Below are positions 1 to 10,418 of a stretch of 64,000 nucleotides of DNA, piece by piece (position 1 is the first letter of the stretch; the number at the start of each line of letters is the position of its first letter). The translations under genes and the position numbers were made by a program. The notes under the pieces were generated by a model. That model saw only the letters and a list, made by a program, of their open reading frames with translations. It had not been told where the DNA came from and made no database searches. The stretch is from Meira nashicola (taxonomy: Eukaryota > Basidiomycota > Exobasidiomycetes > Exobasidiales > Brachybasidiaceae). The stretch lies in assembly GCA_001600355.1 (NCBI GenBank), contig BCJU01000001.1, positions 145,178 to 209,177 of the forward strand, given 5' to 3'.

Positions 1-352
1 TGTGTTCGGGGTTAATGTGAAATGCGTAAGGATTAAAAATACTATTTATACAAATATACATACATACATACAAATCAGATAATATCCTTCTTATTCCCTT
101 TTCACCGCCTTTTTACTTCAAAATCGTCTTCGAACACGATCATAAACTGCTGAACATTTATTTTGAACGTTTCCAAGTGCAGCTTTCTATTTATCATAAG
201 CTCGAATTACACCATATCCAACTGCAGTACCAACAATTTTACCCATTCTTTCCTATCTATCATCTTGCATGAAAACCTTTACTGTGTTCATATTGATTTT
301 TAGTAGAAGAATGTCTATTAATTCTATTATTCTTCTTATTCTTTTTTACTTT

Positions 353-655
353 CTATTTATCTTCTTCAAATTCTACTTTTGGTAATCTATACTTTCTTAT
401 TCGAAAAGATTTTGGCAATTCAGGTGGCCAAGCAGAAGAAGTTGAAAAAGAAGGTTTATGACGTTGAAATTGTTCTTTATCTAATAAGTTATGATTAGAC
501 GACGATGATGATTGATCAAAGATGGAAAATGAATTTGAACGTGGTAATTCTACTGCACGTTTATACATTTGTGATTTAAACTGATCTTGACAAAGTGTAC
601 CTTGTAAAATCACAATCCAAATCAAAAAGAAATAACTTGTTTTTAACATCATCAT
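353..655 (-). CDS. small secreted protein with C-terminal PPELP motif
   Basis: I do not recognise a family. The frame stays open to an ATG at 682, but starting at the MMMLKT methionines near 655 gives a clean signal peptide: a short charged start, the hydrophobic run SYFFLIWIVILQG, then a small-residue region ending near CQD. The mature part is about 75 residues, Ser-rich and polar. It has a KR pair soon after the presumed cleavage site (MYKRAVELP), a possible Kex2 site. The C-terminus contains PPELP followed by IR and LPKV, a pattern shared with the small secreted protein at 1621-1866 on the same strand. There are no cysteines after the leader, so it is not a disulphide-rich effector of the usual type. 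No intron is seen. A chance ORF is less likely because of the signal peptide and the shared motif. Confidence 0.55.
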   Translation of the reverse strand: MMMLKTSYFFLIWIVILQGTLCQDQFKSQMYKRAVELPRSNSFSIFDQSSSSSNHNLLDKEQFQRHKPSFSTSSAWPPELPKSFRIRKYRLPKVEFEEDK

Positions 656-682
656 ATATAATCGTGTAATAGAAAGAATCAC

Positions 683-1620
683 AGGAACGTGAGAAGTATT
701 AGTTTATTCTATTATACATTCTAGATACGAGTTATATTGACGTGATCTGCTTATTTCGTATTTACATAAATCGGGGATTACTTAAAAGGCTATAAGAGGA
801 TTATAAGATTGAAAGATATACCTAGCTTATGAAAGAGAATTAGACTTTATATAAATCTTATTTTTTACTTTAGTTTTTTATAATTCGGAGGAGCACTTTT
901 ACTCCTTTATAATTTTGATCTTAAATCGGCGCCTTTTATTTGATTCGGATTGGGGTTATTATTTCTAGTCCGGTTGGTTTTAGTTTTATTATTAAGACTT
1001 TTTACTTATAGTGTCCTCCTTATTTTTAACCATACTACCGTATCTTTATAAAGGAGTTATCCGCGGAATAGCTATACCTTGATTTCTACCCTTTTTTTTT
1101 CGGCTAATCATTCTCTCGTATATAATTAATTAGATAATACTTTATTATAAGTCATATTATTATTTATTAGTTGATAATGTTAAAGACACGATCTAAGACC
1201 TTTATTTAATATAATACTACTATTTCGAATCCTTTAATATACTCTTTAATATATACCTTTATATTTATTTTTTATATCATTTATGATTTTTTTACCTACT
1301 TGATATATTTTTATAATTCTATACCTTATAACTACTACTCTTATAACTAATCCTTTTATAATATACTTATCTTCTACTCTACTTTATTTATATGATTTTA
1401 AATATCTTCTTCTTCTTCTTCTTCTTCTTCTTCTTCTTCTTTGATCATTAAGATCTTTAATCTATTTATTAATATCAGGTTTATTTCTTTTTAAATTAGG
1501 TTCTTCTCTTTAACTTCTACTACTACTTGCTTTATAATTATATTATATTGTTAGCGGCGCTCCTTCTATTCTCTTCTTTCCTCTCAATCTTTACTATATA
1601 TTCGGCTTATCTTCTTTATA
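683..1620. other. AT-rich intergenic tract with a RIP-like dinucleotide bias
   Basis: No gene is visible. From about 780 to 1620 the DNA is very T- and TpA-rich and almost lacks CpA and TpG, although CpG (for example CGGCGCC near 928) is kept. Hand counts over 781-1380 give about 17 CpA+TpG against 42 ApC+GpT, a ratio near 0.4. A control intergenic stretch at 33241-33540 gives about 33 against 33. TpA also slightly exceeds ApT over 1081-1380 (about 59 to 51). This is the pattern left by repeat-induced point mutation of CpA. The original element cannot be recognised. Confidence 0.6.
1405..1442. repeat. TCT/AGA microsatellite
   Basis: About a dozen uninterrupted TCT units lie inside the AT-rich tract between the two small secreted-protein genes. 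It is a simple-sequence repeat with no coding role visible. Confidence 0.9.
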
Positions 1621-1866
1621 TTATACTACAGGTAATGGCTGAGGCCTGATCGGATGATCTATTGGTAATTCTGGTGGTTGATTTATAATTCTAGATTGAT
1701 CATCATTACGATCATGTGGTGATATACCATTGATTGGATATAGTATTTGAGCAGGTGTTTGTTGACCACCTAATTTATTATTACTGTTCGTCGGCGTAAG
1801 TTCACTGTAAGGCGGTTGAAATACAGTCAAAAGTGTCAAGATGATGACTAAAACCATTTTCGACAT
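1621..1866 (-). CDS. small secreted protein with C-terminal PPELP motif
   Basis: The 81-residue product begins MSKMVLVIILTLLTVFQPPYS, a standard signal peptide with cleavage expected near residue 21. The mature part is about 60 residues, polar, Asn/Gln/Pro-rich and free of cysteine. It ends in PPELP, then IR, then LPVV at the stop. These C-terminal anchor residues match those of the protein at 353-655 in the same order and spacing, with about 10 identities in 18 positions. The rest differs in sequence and length. The two genes lie on the same strand about 1 kb apart, which suggests a diverged tandem pair of secreted peptides. The function is unknown. Confidence 0.6.
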   Translation of the reverse strand: MSKMVLVIILTLLTVFQPPYSELTPTNSNNKLGGQQTPAQILYPINGISPHDRNDDQSRIINQPPELPIDHPIRPQPLPVV

Positions 1867-1961
1867 TTCTCTTTCGACGTTACCATAAAGGAAAGATGTA
1901 CAAAGTTAAACCGTTTTAAGAACGAAGTCTTTTTTCGGGGCATGTGTCAATTAGCCCCAAT

Positions 1962-3140
1962 CTATAACCCAAACGCAGAACGCAATCTTGTAATAACAAG
2001 TTCGTATGCTTCGTCTCTCAACTTTTCAGGCTCAGATCCAGGTTTTATAAGTTTATCCCATGCATGACCTTGACCTTTTGCTTCCCACCAAATCACTCCA
2101 TTTTGTTCGATTGATTGTTGAATTGGAATTCGATTAACATCAGGTACTCCAATTGGTGGATCAACTGTTTGACCAATAAAATCAATTTGAGAGCTTAAAC
2201 TTCTTCCTGCAACGATATGTTCTGCCATTTGTTTTCCTTCTCGTGCTAATGAATCACCTGAACAAGTAATAATTGTTACACTTTGTGGAAATTCATCAAA
2301 TTTTGCATATAAAGGTGAAATTGCAGATGAAGAACGAAGTGGAAACGTTTGTTCTTCTCTAATTTGAATATGTTTTTCCAATGGAACATAACATGAATAA
2401 AAGAATTCACGTAAACTTGGCGGTAAAACACCTCCTGAAGCACCTTTTTCAGGTTTAACATTTGGTTTTTTATAAGGTGATTCGGATAAATTTGTTGAAG
2501 GATAAAATGATGCAACTGCAACGATTCTGTTTAATTCTTTACGTTGTTTTGCACGTACACAAGCTGTTAATACTAGATTACCTCCTGAACTAAAGCCTGT
2601 TAATGCAACATTATTTGATTCAATTCGTATAGGAAAATGTTTTCCTTTGATTTCAAATGCTTTACTGATTGAAATTGTTTGTTTTGTCGCATCATCTTTT
2701 TGATCACCATCTTGTAGCCATGCTAAAACAGCATCAATATCTAAATTCGCATGAGGGAATGCGAGTTCAGGTGCTTTTGCATAATCTACATCAATCACAA
2801 TTCCATTCAATCCATCTGCAACACGTTGACAAAATACAGCATCATCTCCCATCGTTTGTAAAACAAATCCAGATCCATGTAAATTTACTACAATTGGTGC
2901 TGGTTTGACTTGATCTTGTTTGCCTTCAATGAGGTTTTTTCCAATGTATATATCACATCGTATCTTCCTTTTTCCTCTTTTTGGCTTACTATTTTCCAAA
3001 ACATTTCCATTTCTTTCGATCGAAATCGTTCGATATGGTTGAGGAGGAGATTGAATTTGTCTTGGTTGTAAAATTGCTTGTGCTTTTGGTATTAAAAACC
3101 TCAGAGTCCATGCTCCAGCCACTTTGAGAAAGTAAAACAT
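1962..3140 (-). CDS. alpha/beta hydrolase, hormone-sensitive-lipase-like (abhydrolase_3)
   Basis: A 392-residue hydrolase. An oxyanion-hole motif HGSGF lies at about residues 88-92, where HSL-family enzymes usually have HGGGF. The nucleophile elbow GFSSG is at 182-186, with Ser184 as the likely nucleophile. An acid candidate lies in CSGDSLAREG near 295, and the catalytic His in GQGHAWDK near 363. The order and spacing fit the family of esterases, lipases and arylacetamide deacetylases. The N-terminus is hydrophobic (about residues 1-25), so it may be membrane-associated, but no clear cleavage site is seen. The substrate cannot be told from sequence. It is a single exon, with the start at the first ATG of the frame. 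Confidence 0.85.
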   Translation of the reverse strand: MFYFLKVAGAWTLRFLIPKAQAILQPRQIQSPPQPYRTISIERNGNVLENSKPKRGKRKIRCDIYIGKNLIEGKQDQVKPAPIVVNLHGSGFVLQTMGDDAVFCQRVADGLNGIVIDVDYAKAPELAFPHANLDIDAVLAWLQDGDQKDDATKQTISISKAFEIKGKHFPIRIESNNVALTGFSSGGNLVLTACVRAKQRKELNRIVAVASFYPSTNLSESPYKKPNVKPEKGASGGVLPPSLREFFYSCYVPLEKHIQIREEQTFPLRSSSAISPLYAKFDEFPQSVTIITCSGDSLAREGKQMAEHIVAGRSLSSQIDFIGQTVDPPIGVPDVNRIPIQQSIEQNGVIWWEAKGQGHAWDKLIKPGSEPEKLRDEAYELVITRLRSAFGL

Positions 3141-3640
3141 CTTTCAAAGGTGGCTTTGTCGTCTTTTCTTGAGAAATAAAAAAGTCACTTTTCCATTTCC
3201 ATTTCCATTTCCATAACTTTCTGTCTAGGTATCTATTGTAGTAAGCTTCCTACCACCGTATGTAAGGTGAATGTATGCGGGGAGAAGATTGTATGTACGA
3301 ATTTGGTAATGTATCCAAAGCTTGCATGCATGCACCCTTTTACGACCGAAAAAAACCAGACAGGACGCAGCGCAGCGTTGGCGACTGGAAGAAAATTCCA
3401 ATCTGCCGGAGATAGCTTATGACCGAATATATGTGCAGTGTGCGTGCATCATCTGTGGAGGTAATGACGGGCACTGATCAAGTGTTTGTTTTATACAAAA
3501 AAGGGTTTGCACATTTTGGCTTGATTGATTTGTCGTTTAGAAGATATAAATAGAGTGCTCGTTCAATTCTTTCTTTCCCATCATCTCACTACTGAAACAA
3601 TCAAAAGCACCAATACAAGATCAAATTAACAAATCCAACA
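3141..3640. other. divergent intergenic region (hydrolase / NAD-binding protein)
   Basis: This is a shared upstream region of about 500 bases with no ORF of note. It holds a TGCATGCATGCA run at 3323-3334 and a CGCAGCGCAGCG 12-mer at 3366-3377, both of which recur elsewhere in the window. A TATA box lies close to the plus-strand gene. Confidence 0.6.
3545..3552 (+). promoter_or_regulatory. TATA box (TATAAATA)
   Basis: TATAAATA lies 89 bases upstream of the ATG at 3641, a reasonable core-promoter distance for the NAD(P)-binding protein gene. A pyrimidine-rich stretch follows it, as in many fungal promoters. Confidence 0.55.
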
Positions 3641-4726
3641 ATGTCTGGCAGCGAGAAGAAGAATTTATTCTTAATCGGACCTGGTTTTATTGGAGGTTCT
3701 CTTCTAGTCAAATTAAAAGAAACCCGACCAGATTTAAATTTAAGTGCATTAACAAGGAGAGAAGAACAAGCAAAAGAACTTCAAAGTTTAGGTATTCAAC
3801 CAATTTTAGGAGGTTTAGATGATGCTGCAATAATTAAAAAAGCCGTTGAAGAATCTGATATCGTAATTCATACGGCAACTGCAGATGATGCTCCAAGTGC
3901 ATTAGCTGTTGTTGAAGGAATAAAAGAACGTAAAGATAAAAATAAAAAAATTATTTATATTCAAACTTCTGGAAATGATGAACTTACTTGGTCAGCAAAA
4001 TCATTAAATGGAACTTCAGTAGAAGAAAGAACACTCTCCGATAGCAAAGGTGATGAAATTTTAGAGAATGGTAGAATTTTACCTGATGCATATCATCGTC
4101 ACGTTGATGGTCCTTTACGTGAAAAACTTTTTAATTATGAAGCAGAAAAAGAATTTAATGCAAGTACGACAATCATCATGCCACCTTTGATTTATGGAAT
4201 TGGTGCTGAACCTTGGAAGCGAATTAGTATTCAAATTCCAACAATAACGAAAACTATGATCAAAAAAGGTTTATTCACTTTACCACAAGGTTTCAAAGGT
4301 GTTTGGAATAGCGTTTGGGTTCATGATTTAGTTGATTCATATTTAGTCTTGCTGAAAGAACTTGAATCTCATACACCAGGCGAAAAACAACCTTCTCATT
4401 ATCTTTTCCCAGCAGAACAAAAAGTATTCTTATGGAAAGACGTATTGGATGCAGTTGTAAAGACCCTTCAAAAACATGGATTTGAAGGAAATGTCAAGGT
4501 GATTGAAGATAAATCAACTTTTGAATCTTATATGAAAGAACTTGCGCCAGATTATGCAACTTGTTTTGGTCAAATCGTTTTTGGAACTGATAATTCATAT
4601 ACCAGTCCAGATCGTTTATCAAAGCACGGTTTCAAACATACAGGTAAAGGTCCAGTTGACTCTATCCTCAACGGAGGAGAATTGGACGAACTCATTAAAC
4701 AAGAATTAAAAAAGAACACAAAGTGA
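3641..4726 (+). CDS. NAD(P)-binding Rossmann-fold protein (NmrA/epimerase-like SDR)
   Basis: A 361-residue protein. It starts with a nucleotide-binding fold: NLFLIGPGFIGG at about residues 8-19 is a GxGxxG-type loop after the first strand. TRR near residue 40 would suit NADP phosphate contact. A YEAEK sequence near residue 167 fits the YxxxK active-site pair of extended short-chain dehydrogenases, and PPLIYG shortly after is typical of epimerase-like members. Fungal relatives are usually annotated as NAD-dependent epimerase/dehydratase or NAD(P)-binding proteins without a known substrate. It is a single exon and cytosolic by lack of any leader. The Lys/Glu-rich end KQELKKNTK has no recognised meaning. 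Confidence 0.8.
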   Translation: MSGSEKKNLFLIGPGFIGGSLLVKLKETRPDLNLSALTRREEQAKELQSLGIQPILGGLDDAAIIKKAVEESDIVIHTATADDAPSALAVVEGIKERKDKNKKIIYIQTSGNDELTWSAKSLNGTSVEERTLSDSKGDEILENGRILPDAYHRHVDGPLREKLFNYEAEKEFNASTTIIMPPLIYGIGAEPWKRISIQIPTITKTMIKKGLFTLPQGFKGVWNSVWVHDLVDSYLVLLKELESHTPGEKQPSHYLFPAEQKVFLWKDVLDAVVKTLQKHGFEGNVKVIEDKSTFESYMKELAPDYATCFGQIVFGTDNSYTSPDRLSKHGFKHTGKGPVDSILNGGELDELIKQELKKNTK

Positions 4727-4814
4727 AAAAATATATGTATTCCCTTTGCAAATGTGTAAAAGCAAAGAATGACATCAGGTAAATTCCATTTCTAAAAACG
4801 AGTGTATAAGTATC

Positions 4815-6209
4815 TCAAGGGGTATTAAGGAATCCATCAAATAAAGTTGAAAGACCAGATGGAGAATCTTGAGGATTCGTTCCATCCGGTAAATTATCCG
4901 AAAATAAAGCAGCTTGACCACAAGGGCTACGTAAAATTCCAGGTTCATCATGTGCAACTCCATTCACGATGCATGATTGATGTTTAAAAGTGTTTGCAGA
5001 ACCTGTACTGAATCTCTTTGCTCCTGAATCAGTTAAATTTCCATATCCAAAATATGTCTTGATCGGGTATGGACTATCATTACTTCCCGCCAATAAATTT
5101 GTATAAGCCCAATAAGCGTAATTTCTATCTCTACGATAAGGTCCACCTTGTGCTTTAGAAGTACAACTTTGTGTTCCTGTCGTTTCAATATCCGCATTTC
5201 CAGTTAAAAACACAACATCCTTTACTGCCCAATCTTTGAATAAATTTTTCGCTTTTCCATTCGTACTTCTTACGCCTGAAACTAAAGAATCAAATCTAGC
5301 CGAAACCCAACGAGGCATATTTGAACCGGATTTGGTCCATTGATAAGGATATTGAAATGCTTCTTTGCACGTCTTTTCATCAAATTCTTTCCATGGTCTT
5401 GCATCGCTGAAATACGCTTGATTGGCTGCATTTATTACGATATAACGTAAATCCAAATGACCGTTATAATTACTTAATTGAGAATAACGAGAGATCATAT
5501 TTGCACCACCAGAATGTCCAATAAGATAAACTTTTGATAAATTCGGATAAAGATCTTTATTGTTCAATCTTGATAAAAGCGCTTCATAAGTTTCAAAAGA
5601 AGAACATTCAGGTCCTGATTCTCTTCGTTCAGCTCTAGCGGAAGAAGATCGTTTGTTAGATTTCAATGAAGCCTTTGGTGAAACTGCATCTTTTCCTGCA
5701 GGCCATTGGTCACCTGTATTTGCCCAAGCGAGATTAATTTTTGGTTGATAAAATCCATCAGGTGCTTTTTTACTATGAGTTGTATAAAACCCTGGAGCGA
5801 TTAAAAGTGATTGTTGTCCAACGAATGGATATAGATAACTAAAATATTGATCAGGATCATTTGAAGCTCCATGTTGAGTGATATATGCACTTTTGATAGT
5901 TGAACTACCGTTCCATTGATTAGAAACGAATAAAGGAATTGTTGCTTTTGTTGATTGACAAGGTTCAAATTGAACTAAATCAGATCCTAGTGGAGGTGTG
6001 GGTGTATCCTTACCAAGATTTAAAGGTAAAGCATCTGAAACTGAATTTAATAAATCGTGCACCAATCCCCTTCCATTATGCATCACATACGAGAATGAAC
6101 TTGCAGTTAATGCATCGCCTGACATTTGTGGTAAAGGATCTTGTGCTGTTGTTGTGCTGAATAGAGAAGAACATATGATGCTCAAAAGAGCAATCTTTGA
6201 TTGAAACAT
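4815..6209 (-). CDS. secreted protein with alpha/beta-hydrolase-like GHSGG motif
   Basis: A 464-residue protein. The signal peptide is MFQSKIALLSIICSSLFSTTTA, with cleavage likely before QDP. Mid-protein, KVYLIGHSGGANM (about residues 230-242) is a strand plus nucleophile-elbow pattern. It is followed by LRYIVINAANQAYF, as in small fungal hydrolases that act on unknown substrates. There is a late His candidate in VNGVAHDEPG. Several Cys residues (SCTSK, SCIVNG, SPCGQ) fit a secreted protein with disulphides. There is no GPI or transmembrane end. Fungal homologues are generally of unknown function. The gene converges on the NAD(P)-binding gene, with 88 bases between stop codons. The enzyme assignment is inferred. 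Confidence 0.7.
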   Translation of the reverse strand: MFQSKIALLSIICSSLFSTTTAQDPLPQMSGDALTASSFSYVMHNGRGLVHDLLNSVSDALPLNLGKDTPTPPLGSDLVQFEPCQSTKATIPLFVSNQWNGSSTIKSAYITQHGASNDPDQYFSYLYPFVGQQSLLIAPGFYTTHSKKAPDGFYQPKINLAWANTGDQWPAGKDAVSPKASLKSNKRSSSARAERRESGPECSSFETYEALLSRLNNKDLYPNLSKVYLIGHSGGANMISRYSQLSNYNGHLDLRYIVINAANQAYFSDARPWKEFDEKTCKEAFQYPYQWTKSGSNMPRWVSARFDSLVSGVRSTNGKAKNLFKDWAVKDVVFLTGNADIETTGTQSCTSKAQGGPYRRDRNYAYWAYTNLLAGSNDSPYPIKTYFGYGNLTDSGAKRFSTGSANTFKHQSCIVNGVAHDEPGILRSPCGQAALFSDNLPDGTNPQDSPSGLSTLFDGFLNTP

Positions 6210-7390
6210 TGTAAAAGAGTGTGTTGATTAAGTGAATGTGTGTCGAATGAGTTGATCTTTCAAAGAAAAAAAGTTGACCAGCAATTTCTTTTCAGTGAAG
6301 TAGAGTTGAAAGCCTGACGAAGGTTATGTGTTTGATGATACAGAGAAAAATAAAAAGAATGAATGTTCGTCCTTGTCGTGATGATGGTGGTGACCCGCAA
6401 AGAAGAGAATTATCATGAGAAACGTAAATGGGATCATTGAGTCGCATTCCCGAAAATCAAAGTACGGGCCAATATTCTGGATGTATGCGGCATCTAGACT
6501 ACGTAATTCAATTCTTTACCCACTCTACATTGCGCCTAAAAATACATAAGATGCCGGGCTGCCTTTTTTCGATTCAGGCTTATTTCTATTATCGTACAAC
6601 CTTTCCCAGGATGCCACAATCATGAATCAGGAACACTGTATGTATGTCGTTCTGCTCATAGAAGCGCTTGCTGCATCGATCATTCTGTTCTTGGTGTAAG
6701 TTTAAAAAATGTGTGTGCATGTATGCAAAAGAAACTTCAAATGAAAATCATCTTTGTATACGCTCACTTGGCGTTCTGGCTTCTTTTGCTGGAGTACATA
6801 CCCAACCTGCGTAGCAAATCAAAAGCTACTGCATACTGCATGCACTCAAGATTGATTATTGTAGTCAATACTAGGTGTGCATAATCGCACTCTCGACGCG
6901 AATTTTTCAATAATTTATCTTTTAATCGCCGGTTGATACCCCAATTTGGAAAGTCTTTTATTATTTATTGAAAATCTTCCGTTAGCTTCGATTTATTTAG
7001 TCTTTCTCTTTTTACGCGACTAGAAGTTGAAAATGTAGGCATTCGAACGCACTCATCGTTTTTTTAACTCCAGATTTATACTCAACTCGCATATTCTTAG
7101 CGTGATTTTTATCATTCTTCGATTCAGCTTGGCATGGAATGTACTTAAAAGCAGGTAAACAGACAAACATGGTCACCTTCTGAATTGATAGCGATCCTTC
7201 GGCAAATTGAACATACTGTATATGTAAGCTGATACATTTTTAATGCTAATAAGAGACAAATATTGATACAACAATACATAAAAATATCAATATAAAAAAT
7301 TGATATACAAGATAAAATAAAAATCCGAACGCGAGGGGAAGGGAATGTCTTGGCTTAACAATTTTCGGGTTCCAGAAAAATGGGAAAGCT
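6210..7390. other. intergenic, about 1.2 kb, no gene seen
   Basis: Only short unconvincing frames occur, such as a 65-codon one at 6428-6625 with no recognisable features. The stretch holds the 5' side of the secreted hydrolase-like gene and the 3' side of the regulator gene, plus a TGCATGCA at 6837-6844. I see no RNA gene. Confidence 0.5.
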
Positions 7391-10300
7391 TCACGAAGTA
7401 CCGATTTGGCCGGCTAATGATATCGAAGGATGACTGTGGTTGGTAGTAGATGTATCTACGCTATTGTTACCTTCAGTCATATTCGCATGTGGTTCGTCCA
7501 GACTGCTTGTACCGGCTAAATTTGCCACGTGAGCTCCATCGATACTGTTTGTATTGGTGAAAGAACCAGGTCCATTACCTGTAGTAGTCATAGCTGTACT
7601 ACTTGAAGGTGTATCGGTATCCTGTTTACATTCGTTTATCAATTCGACCAGCTTCTCCAGGTAAGGATGATCGCCGCCTCTGAATTTTTGAAATAATGTC
7701 AAATACTCATTCAGGATACCCAACACAATTCGCCTTAAGCTTGCAGGACCTCTGAATACGTTAATAATCGATGGATCGACCACATCGCCAAATAAATTCA
7801 AAGGATATGTGTTATTAGACGTTGAAGAGGCATTATACTGTTCCGATTTATTATCTTCACTATGACGATGATCAGACGCTCTGCTTCGGCCACCAGTGTG
7901 TGCTTTAGTTGTTTGTTTTTCCAATTGTTCTCCCACGCCTCCTTTACTGATCGCTTCAGCAATCATTTCATCTTTGCAGAGCAACACCAGTGTTTGTGCA
8001 ATATCGAACAACTTATAAGTAAAGCCAACCCCATGAGCTTCCATCGCTGCCAATGAGAGACCATCGCAAACATCATAGACGGATTGAGCAACATGTAATG
8101 CATGATCGACGCGCAATGGAGGATCACGAGCATCAATGCTGAGAAGACCATGATTAAGAGTGATAAGCCATAATCTGTTCAATAGCCAATGTCGAGTCAC
8201 TTCAACATCTGCTCTTTGTACTTGTCTTCTTTGAACAGGCGTTGCTGGAATAGTGGAAGAACGATATCCACTACCGATTCCATCTTCCTCTCTATCTTCG
8301 CCTGTTGCAGAACGTTCGCGTGATCCAGGTTGATTGATTCCATCTGTAAACGATCGCCACAATGCAATCGCACGTTCTGCATCAAAGTTTGGACAGCCAG
8401 GACCTTGACATTTTCGATTCCAACAATCGACAAACTTTTCATCAACATGATCGAATAATCGTAATTGCAAATCAGGGAAATCACTAAGCTCTTTAAAACC
8501 AAGTTTGGCACGCAAAGAAGCGGTAGAAGCTCGAGGATTACCTGTCAGCATAAGCGGCATACCACGTTGAATAGCGAACGCTCGTTCTGTAATGGCTAAC
8601 AACCAGTACATTCGCAGTCTTCTTTCTGCTTCATCCCTCGGTAAACCTTCGTATGCAGCTGGCTCATGAAGGCGACAAAGATGGGCGAGCGTGATCGATT
8701 CCCGTAAACGATACCAAGCAGCAGAATGCTCTCCTAAGCCGAATAATGTAGCAAACACAAAGAAGCTCGTACAACACGTCTCCAAACTTGAATGTTGTCC
8801 TAAAGTAGGACTTTCTCGTAGCTTCAACGTCTCCTCCAATAATCTCGTAGCTTTTGCCCTTCTCTTTCGCGCTGATAGACGATCTGCTCGTTTGTCTTTT
8901 ACATCTGCATGAGGCTGGGCTTGAATTACGACTAACGCAGACATTGCGATCAGCATTGCAGCAAATTGCGGATCCGTTTGATGATCATCTTTGTCCAGAC
9001 GAGAGAATAGCCAAGTTCGTGAAAAGACTGGCATTACTCCACCTAAACGTTCATAAAAGAGTGCTAGCGTAGGAATTAAGGCAGAATCCGACAAAGGATG
9101 AATCTCTGACCTATCTTCGCTGATTATTCTGCCATATTGATCTTTTATCATTCCTCCATCACCATGTTTGATTGAATTTTGCATATTATCCATAGTTCCA
9201 ATCGATGCTGAATCAACGGATCCTGGCGTCTCACCAGAAGGCAAACAAGCACCCAACATGTCCAACATCGTTTGTTGACCATTTCCTGCATTGAGTAAAG
9301 GTGGTAAACTGGCTTCGTCGAATATGCTATCTGCATTAAATACGTTCTCATTATTGAAAAGAGAATCTGCCATTGATGTACTAAATGGTGGCAAGACTGA
9401 AGTTTGAAGGAGATCGATTGTCGGAACTTGATCTTCGAACGTCATATTTGCAGTATTTGTTGATGCATCAAGAGTTTGCATACCCACCGAAGGCGCAGCC
9501 ATCAAATTCGAAGGCTGATCTTGCGTGTCAAAACTGCTTCGATTGTTACCGGAACTATTTAAGTATTGAGAAGGCGAAGGCAAGAAAGGTGCATCATTTG
9601 AAGGACCGTCGCGATATTGTGTTCCAGATACAGAGGTGGCCATCTGTGGAATGTGTGATGAAGGATTCGGATATGCTGCATGTTGATTGTATGACATCGA
9701 ATTCATTCCATTATTCCCGCTTCCGCTTGATACGCTTCCGAAATGCGAGCGGCTAGCAGAATTCGGAGTCGTATTCGGCTGAAAGCGTACTTGTCTTTCA
9801 TTATCATAAGGATGAGATTGACGCGATCTTGGCGAAGCAGAAGGTCCCCAACCGCTATTATTTCCCATCACATTATTCATGCTATGTGATCCCGGAGACA
9901 TTCCCGAAGAGGAAGTATTTGAAGGATGCGAACTTGCATAGAAATGATGCGATTTACGATCTTCTCCTGCATACTGTGGGGGTGGATATCCGTATCGGGG
10001 ATCTCCACCAAAGGGAGCAGGCGGTACATGTCCATAACCGCCTCCATTATGAGGTCCACCATGATTCCAAATTCCACTTCCTGATTGTGCTTCTGAGGTT
10101 GATGCTCCCCATACCTCATTACGCTTATCTGCATATGTCTGTCTACTCTTTTCAGCTTGACGTAGAGCCTCTATGCGTTTTCCGGCAGTTTTCTATGGAT
10201 GGATGAAAGGTGATAAGTGATACATTCTTCAGCATAAATATTTTTCAGCAATTATAACTCACCTTTGCTGTATGTGCTTTTGTGTAAGTGCATGTGAGCC

Positions 10301-10418
10301 CGAGACGATTGCAATGTGCACATGGTTGCTCATGTGAACATTTCACTCTACGAATGTGACAAGCATCGCAAGCGGGCTGTAATGTCCTTCTCCCGGTCTG
10401 AGCCTTTTCAGCCGGCAT
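7391..10418 (-). CDS. Zn2Cys6 fungal-specific transcription factor (two exons)
   Basis: Exon 1 is 10263-10418 (52 codons) and exon 2 is 7391-10192. The 70-base intron 10193-10262 has a GTGAGT donor and CATAG acceptor, and frame is kept across it. The product is about 985 residues. Exon 1 carries the whole zinc cluster, CDACHIRRVKC then CAHCNRLGLTC, with spacing C-x2-C-x6-C-x5-C-x2-C-x6-C. After a low-complexity Ser/Asn/Gln/Pro-rich stretch, a fungal_trans-type middle homology region starts near residue 415 (LIPTLALFYERLGGVMPVF). It continues through LRMYWLLAITERAFAIQRG. The long tail is Ser/Thr/Asn-rich. A few in-frame codons precede the chosen ATG back to a stop, so a slightly longer start cannot be excluded. 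It lies divergent from urease. Control of urease is only a positional guess. Confidence 0.9.

Noticed and set aside
6428..6625. 65-codon plus frame in the gap after the secreted hydrolase-like gene
   Set aside because: No signal peptide, domain or splice site to extend it.
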